Source: Biscogniauxia marginata
Taxonomy: Eukaryota > Ascomycota > Sordariomycetes > Xylariales > Xylariaceae
Direction: 5' to 3'
Length of the DNA stretch: 64,000 bases
Assembly (NCBI GenBank): GCA_022695795.1
Contig: MU404058.1
Coordinates: forward strand, 620,001 to 684,000
Of this stretch, positions 57,739 to 64,000 are shown in pieces; the stretch's first letter is position 1, and each line of letters begins with the position of its first letter. The position numbers and the translations under genes are program-made. The notes under the pieces were generated by a model. That model was not told where the DNA came from. It did not search any database and was given only the letters and a program-made list of their open reading frames with translations.

Positions 57739-59349
57739 TTTATCAAGTCCTAGACCGAAAAATACCACGAGGGAAGTCTAGATGTAAAATCTGTATTGAA
57801 AGGAGAAGTATCTAAGTTGCTGCCTAGTTCTTACATCGGTTTATGTGCGGACAAAGACCGCAAGATGAGACCCACTGTATGTTCATCCTTCAGCGTTGAC
57901 TATATGCAAGCGTATACACCGTCAGGGTATACCTACTATAGTCTCCGATCTGAACTCCACATCACCACATCGTAGTCATTAGTCATGTGTGGCCGGTGGC
58001 ATGGTATGTAAATATATATATCACATTGGAAGTCGTAGCCTGGCACGCTCTTGTGTCCTGGGGGAGATTCGGTCTGCCATGCTATGTCTGCCAGGTTCAT
58101 AGTGAGCCGTAGCATTGAATAGGAGAGCAATAATAGAGCATCCCTGAGTATATCAAAAGAAAATCAACTTCTTTTTCTATAGCAGCTAAACTAGGACCTG
58201 ATCCCTGATTGAGTTCCATCTTAGTTAACGAGATAGGAACAACGAGGGATCGCTGGTCTCGAGCGACGCCGTCAATCCCGCCCCCCATACTGTGTTGCAA
58301 GCGAGAGCAGATCTTATGAGTCATAGAGTAGCTTAGCATACTGACGATTTATTAAGTCCATGGTTGTGCTGCGAAACCAAATTTTGACTTCAAGATGCAT
58401 TGCACCTATACACAATCGATATGATTGATTCTGAGGAAACTTGTTAGTAAACTGCCAATTAAGCTTTTTGGTTTTTATTTATTTAAAATCTTCACATTTA
58501 AGCCGTTATCATATCCATTCACATATTTTGAAAACGAGATAGCTTTTGAAATTAACAAGAATGCGAAGTTGCTCAAGCGAAGGAGCATTTGGCTCTTGGT
58601 GTTTCAACGGGAGATATGTCGAGAGCAATCATTGGCACATGTGTCTTGGCTTCAAAACGTAAGGCTAGGAAAATTCCTACGTCAAAAGCCTTACGGAAGG
58701 ACAATGTCTAATTATCGTTATAAATAAGGCTGTCCGATCGCCGGCTCTCAGAGCCGTATTGGGGTAATATTGGCCATCCAATTGCAGCCTTGGCCACTGA
58801 CCTTGACGCTCTTCTAAGATGAGCCTACATGTATTCGGTGAGTACCTAATGTCTTTCACTTTCGGCGAATGAGAACCACGATTGCAAACGGATGGATTCT
58901 ATGCAACTCAACAAACTTTAGTGCGTCATTACTTATCAGTTAATTAATGAAAACTAATAAGTAGAATTTCTTTTCGGGGGGCTGCGTTGCCTACAGGAGG
59001 CAGACAAGCCTCACCTGCAAGATTGCGCTTGTCAGGGATAGGCTGGTTACCTTCGGCATTCAGTCAGTCAGGACTATGTTGGCAGGCTTTGATTCATCGG
59101 TGAGAAGGCATGCTGCATGTACAAAAATGAGTACCACGTATGACAAGCCCACCACGAATATTCATATAAAGTAGTGCACTCCTTGAGTTTAACACTGGAA
59201 GAGAACTTTCAAACTTGTTCTTTACTCGCAAGCACTCTCTCCCACTCTGCTTGTTCCTACTTGGCTATACTGCTTCTTTGTTTCTTCAACTTCAACTTCC
59301 ACTAGGATTACTGACCATCAAATTTACACTCTTCGCTTTCATAGTCATC
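57739..59349. other. Intergenic, divergent promoters
   Basis: Between the divergent oxygenase gene and the unknown gene at 59.35 kb. No coding frame of note; AT-rich near 58420-58560. Confidence 0.4.
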
Positions 59350-60262
59350 ATGGCAACATTGTCATCACCAAATATCCCAAGCCCAAGCCCAAGCCCAACC
59401 GCAATGAGATGTGAAGAAGACGAAGCTTCGCTGCCCGAAGTCCAGATTCAAGCCACCCCTCCTTTCGAAGATATCATCTCGACAGTCGGTGATGACTTCT
59501 CGGACACAACCTCTATCTTCTCCCTTCCAGATAAGAACGCTCTTGGATGGGACAATTTGTAAGTATAAAATCTGTGTCTTCGAAACTCTGTTAACATTGC
59601 GTAGCCGGGTGCATGACCAGGACACCAAAACGGTGTACGAATGCTGGGAGATGATCTCGGTGCGTCCGACAATTGAGCTACGCACTGCCAGCCAAATTCT
59701 CGGCGTGAACTTCTATTCCACGTTTACAGTCCTGAAAGACGGCTATACTGGGTTGCGAGCCGTACCATCATACTCGCAAGATGAGCTGAAAAGTATGGTA
59801 TCTGAAGCAGAGAGAGAGTACAACGCATCTGGCTTCAAGTTGCGATGCATTGTGAATACATTGTCATACGCACAGGATCTGGCAGAGAGACTATTCGCTC
59901 TACCTGGCTGCCTTCCAAACAAACTGGGGGCGCTAATTGATAGCCGCTTTGTAGCTACAAACAAGAGTCAGTTCACCCGTCGGGATTGGAAGATCGTATT
60001 GCTTATGCCCCTGGCGAACGTCATGACGGATGCGGCGCCAAAGAACAAAAGACAGAGTGTCTCCGCCAAGCTCAACAACATACAAGAAGAACCAGTTCAG
60101 AAATGGCTGGTCGTGCTGCGAGGCCAAGAGACCAAAACTTCTGAAGAAGGGTTCGAGGCCTTTGATACTTCTGCCAATCCGTGGCTGAAGGTGGACGAGA
60201 AGCTGGAGCGAGACCATGCTGAGGCTCAAGGAAATGCGGTGGGCCGCTGGGTATTGTGGTAA
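59350..60262 (+). CDS. Hypothetical protein, 288 residues
   Basis: Exons 59350-59558 and 59605-60262 (46-nt intron, GTAAGT donor, GTAG acceptor). The start at 59350 (MATLSSPNIPSPSPSPT) is chosen because the frame upstream has no other ATG; it gives a Ser/Pro-repeat N-terminus. Residues 30-70 are acidic (EEDEASLPE, GDDFSDTTSIF). The main part contains an AEREYNASGFKLRCIVN helix, a LPGCLPNKLGAL turn and a basic TRRDWKIVLLMPL strand, and the end is acidic and amphipathic. There is no signal peptide in this model. I recognise no domain. Good codon character throughout argues that it is real. Confidence 0.7.
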
Positions 60263-61301
60263 GGCAAGTCTTGTCTAAAACTGGAACGGTCAATTTGGTT
60301 ACTGAGTAATAAGCGGTGACATTCTTTTTCTTGCTACTTTCATGACTACACAACATTTTCCCTACCATGATTTGGGTTTTGATGGTCTGCAAACCTAGTA
60401 TTAACAATCTTGATCTCATCAACATGTTTCTTTCATATTAGTATGGTTGTTTGGTTTTAGGACATTCGATAGTTGATTAACCTCGCCAATATATTGACAA
60501 TCTCCCCTTCTGCTACTACTACACTTGACTACTCATTTGAAATCATACTAACCTCCCATTTTAAATTAAACTTCACAAAATGTCAAAGTCTGAACCTAGG
60601 TAGTCATAACAAATCTAAAAAGGGAGATGAGATTACTGATGTATTAGTCTAGGTCGTGTGGATATAGAGATACCACTTTAAAATCGAAAACAAATCTGGC
60701 TCTTTCGTATCATGGTATTGCGAGTGATCTAGTTGTAGTATTACGCATAGCATCCTTCTTATTTCCGCTTGTCCCTATCTTCGTTTCTATTAGTCCCCTC
60801 TCTTACTATTCATCCCATCAACCACAACACACACACAGAGAGATTGCACACAGGCATACAGCTTCGGAATAGACTCTCTTCGTCATCCTATAAGTCCGTG
60901 CCCCGTGCATAGTGTATCGTGTGAATGCTATACTATACCTCGCTTGGTCAGTCGTCTTCCTATCGATTTTACCTAGTTACCTCTCAATTACCTCCTTTTT
61001 ATCTTACGTCTAGAACGAGACTAGATTATTAGATATGTATAGACATTAAGTGTTTTCTTTAAAACGATTCTCTGTTGTAATACGCTGCCTAATTAACGAG
61101 CTTCGGGCTATTGTCTCGTGATCGTCTGTATCAGAAGCTGAAACTCCTCTTCTAGCTAGCAGGCACCTAGCCTCGAATATCTGACGTACGCGACCCTCCT
61201 ATTTCGGTATCCGGTGAGGACATGGCGGCAGCCACAAACCTGCCACCGAAATCGTACAGCCTTTAGAATCCCCTCCACTTCTGAGTGATGGTTAGCATTT
61301 A
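60263..61301. other. Intergenic between convergent genes
   Basis: No gene seen. A segment at 60625-60680 (GATGTATTAGTCTAGGT) weakly resembles the core of the dispersed repeat family. Confidence 0.35.
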
Positions 61302-61877
61302 TCAGCAGGGCTTCTTCGCGACGGCTTTTCGGCGAACCTTCAGAGTCGGCTCTGGATCCCAGAATTCTGTTTCTGGACCGATTATCTTCAGCCGTGGGTC
61401 ACGCCCGTCCTTGTCAAGGCGAAGGAAGTTTGACTCACGATAAGCCCCCGCGCCACCGCCACACATCTCCCAGATGCCACCCTTCCTCTTCTCCTCGGGA
61501 ATCCTCTTATCCATCACTGACACGAGTTGGCCAGCCGTTCTCGAAGCAACAACATCCAAACTGTCGTTGGTGCGGGCCTTGGACGCCGCAAGGTATGCGT
61601 CGCGAGCCTCTGGATACTTTCGCAGACCGCGCAAGATGTGGCCCTTGTAGAGGTTGCATCTGGCAAGGGGGGCAGACTCACAGGCATCATTGTCGTTAGC
61701 TAGCATCAAGGCCTCTCTAACGAGGCGGAGTGCCTCCGAATAATCCACAACAGAGAGCTTGTTTCGATCATTGGCGAGTATTCTCTCGCACTGTCGGAGC
61801 AGCAATTCGATATCGCGCCTAAACAAGAGCTTTTCCCTCCTCGTAAGCTCAAATACTGGCGTTCGAAGTAGAGCCAT
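61302..61877 (-). CDS. Hypothetical protein with TPR-like helices
   Basis: Intronless, 191 residues from ATG at 61877 (MALLRTPVFELTRREKLL). It is helical and charged; LARCNLYKGHILRGLRKY followed by PEARDAYLAASKA (residues ~71-101) has the helix pair and the small/aromatic spacing of a tetratricopeptide repeat, and SEALRLVREALMLA just before resembles a second copy. The C-terminus is basic (KVRRKAVAKKPC). No signal peptide. The protein is too short for a full TPR superhelix, so a small adaptor is the most I can say. Family not recognised. Confidence 0.7.
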   Translation of the reverse strand: MALLRTPVFELTRREKLLFRRDIELLLRQCERILANDRNKLSVVDYSEALRLVREALMLANDNDACESAPLARCNLYKGHILRGLRKYPEARDAYLAASKARTNDSLDVVASRTAGQLVSVMDKRIPEEKRKGGIWEMCGGGAGAYRESNFLRLDKDGRDPRLKIIGPETEFWDPEPTLKVRRKAVAKKPC

Positions 61878-63064
61878 GCTGTTTGCTAGTTAGATACGAG
61901 ACAACTGCGAGTCATTGGATTTAATGTGCAATGTGTATTAATGTAATTCAATTCGAGTTTAGCGTCAGTTGACAAATGTCTTATATAAATGGAAATGGAT
62001 ATATCCCGTAACTATACCAATCAGCAGGGCTGTTTCGCTGTTTCACCATCGATCATACCATCGATCATCTACAAAGAAAGTCCCACAGCGCGCATGTAAA
62101 AGTATAGTATGATAACAGCCTGTAAAAACAACACAAAGAAGCGAAATGACTCTTGAAATTTGATGTACATATCTTTGTATCGTTCCACGTAATTTCACTA
62201 TCTATTTTGGATGTAATTCCAGATATCTGCCAGTAGGTTCTCTTTGTTTAATGTCCCAAATTTTTCAACTTGCTTCAACCCACTTAAATGCAGAAACTCT
62301 ACGAGGCTCTGCTTACCCAAGTTGATGATTCGTAGAGTCAGATGCTACAAGGTATGGAGCACCATTCACACTAATGAAAGGCACATCTTTGTATATATAG
62401 GGTACTAAACTCAGCCGTGCAGATTCAATTACGCACTAGATTAGAGACTCAAACAGACCTCGGCATATTTCCCCCTGTCTCTAAAAGGCTAACAATATAG
62501 ACATTATCACTGTGTGTGGATTGAAAGATCAGCAATGAATCATAGTGCAGTCACATTCTATTGAAATTGTGATGGCAGCTTCTTGGGGCTGTCAACTTTC
62601 TCGGTTGTACAGCTCAAGCATGGCGGTTAGAAACCGAGGGCCCGTATCTTTGATCGACTGATGAGATTGGTCTATAACTCTTGTCAGTCTGTTTGTCGTT
62701 ATCTTCTGGCCGGATAGATGCCTTCATCTGACGGTAGCCTGTAAGGAATGGAGGTGGCCCAATTCATGTGGACAGGGGATGAGTCCAAATGATTATGCCG
62801 CAATCAGTCTACGATAGATTAATGTTCCATACGAAATATAGTAGAACGGAGGAATTCCCGTGGAAGTCGAAGGTAATTTGCTAATCTTTTGATCATTTTT
62901 GCCTCCAACTTGAAGCATGTCGGGAAACGACCTGATCCTACACTCTCAGGCCAGTAGCCGTCATCGCCCGCGATCAAACCCCTCGTTAACTGCCAGCGGA
63001 TATCTACATATAGCCAGGTCGTCACCCTAACTATTGAACTGAATTGCATTTGGGATCAGCATGC
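61878..63064. other. Intergenic region
   Basis: No supported gene. A minus-strand frame at 62819-63049 (WQLTRGLIAGDDGYWPES...) has some protein-like sequence but no start, family or partner exons. Confidence 0.35.
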
Positions 63065-64000
63065 TACATATATGAACAGAGCTTTCTAATTCGACGATAG
63101 GTAACAAAGCAAGGGTGGTAGTCAATTTCAAAATGCACCATCTTCCGCATTAATCGTAGAAAGCAAACTTGTCCTGCTTCTCAAAGAAAGCAATCCTCTC
63201 ATCGATCGAGATCTAGTCATGTAGTGGAATTTCAGCGCAGAAGTTACCTAGGGTGTACAGCATGGTGAGGACATGATGCAAGAGTTCCAAGGATGGTATC
63301 ATGCAATTCATCTTAACAATACACGTCACATTCCATATGTCAACGCTATACGTTCATGGGGCTTCCAATATCACCTCGGGATCTGTAGATAGTAGATCGA
63401 ATGTCTTCCAAGTGCTCTGTGTCCCCCAGCATGGCTGGCCCAAAGTTACAGAGGACAAGACCGCTTTATTCTATAGGAATTCTGAGCTCACAGGAACGTA
63501 TGTCGTTCTTTCATTCGTTCCGTCTCTCGGACGCGGTCTTTAGCTCCCTTTGCACACACCCAGTAAAAGGCGAACCGCCCGCGATAATTAACATGATGTT
63601 GTTGTTTGCTTTAATATCAACTAGACGTCATTAATATGGTAAACGGAGACAGGACCTGACAATATCACATGCCTATGTGTATGATTTGGCATTCCGTGCA
63701 TAAAAGCTCCAAAGCCAAGAAGAGGCGCTGAAGTGCAAACACTAGAACGGGCGGTAGTAGTCTCTTTATTGATATGCAATGCAGGAATCCTAACGCTTTC
63801 TCTCACAATAGAGGATGCACGCAGCACCGATACTAGCCGTCGAGTCCATCGAAGTCAAAAGAATCAGGCAACGATCAGGCAATACTGCAGCCATGCGTTT
63901 TGGAAAAGTCCTCTATGCGCTTGTACATTTTGAGTTCGTCATCCAACTGCTTCCCCGTGGACACAGAGTGAATGCGGAGTTTGAGGGCAACGTGACGATA
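63065..64000 (-). pseudogene. SRPK-like protein kinase pseudogene, runs off window
   Basis: Reading from 64000 downward, pieces of an SR-protein-kinase-like catalytic domain follow in correct order but in changing frames: YRHVALKL (Lys of VALK), GKQLDDELKMYKRI, DSFDFDGLDG, ALQRLFLALELL, IIHI then DIKANNNIM (catalytic loop, split by what looks like an intron whose donor no longer begins with GT), CNFG in place of DFG (near 63446), GDTEHLEDI, PEVILEAP, TYSVDIWNV, then ISIDERIAFFEKQDK and MRKMVHFE. Lesions include stops at 63354-63356 (TGA where tryptophan is usual) and 63213-63215 (TAG), frame breaks near 63376 and 63153, and further stops above 63480. The N-lobe start lies beyond the window. 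It cannot make a working kinase. Family call rests on several ordered motifs. Confidence 0.85.

Noticed and set aside
1..64000. CRISPR arrays, bacterial operons or prophage genes
   Set aside because: Spliced genes and eukaryote-specific families throughout; no spaced direct repeats of the CRISPR type.

Overview
The window reads as nuclear DNA of a filamentous ascomycete (Pezizomycotina, probably Sordariomycetes). The genes carry short spliceosomal introns with GTNNGT donors and CTAAC/CTGAC-type branch sites. The first ~4.5 kb is a C-to-T mutated, CpA-depleted AT-rich block of the kind left by repeat-induced point mutation (RIP). A TAGGTACCTACC-like word recurs between genes. No CRISPR array, operon, rRNA or convincing tRNA was seen. 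All exon junctions below are my own reading from GT/AG sites and frame continuity; no transcript data were available.

Layout. 1-4.5 kb: RIP-type repeat wreckage. 5.1-10.7 kb: an accessory group of glutathione S-transferase, Rossmann-fold NAD(P)-dependent protein and Zn2Cys6 regulator (the last with an apparent frameshift), then a coiled-coil gene with an in-frame stop (11.4-12.0). 13.2-30.5 kb: a housekeeping core with ribosomal protein eS24, the eIF4A-III/FAL1 helicase divergently paired with splicing factor SF3a60, the SLX1 nuclease subunit, and a large KDM5-type histone demethylase behind a 3.3-kb intergenic region. 32-64 kb: gene-poor accessory DNA with an unknown 756-residue protein split by a one-base shift, a secreted HNH nuclease, a 2EXR protein, a single-domain RNase H (frameshifted), an MFS sugar transporter with a probable 4-nt microexon, a cysteine-rich secreted protein with an in-frame TGA, a secreted M43 metalloprotease, a 2OG-Fe(II) oxygenase, two unknown proteins, and at the right edge a heavily decayed SRPK-like kinase.

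How the genes fit together: housekeeping genes (splicing, translation, recombination, chromatin) are intact. Five accessory genes each carry a single lesion (one-base shift or one TGA) and one kinase is plainly dead. This fits an accessory compartment with ongoing gene decay next to RIP-affected repeats, but single-base assembly error cannot be excluded for the one-lesion cases. The secreted set (HNH nuclease, M43 protease, cysteine-rich protein) and the sugar transporter suggest a plant- or substrate-associated life style; that is inference.
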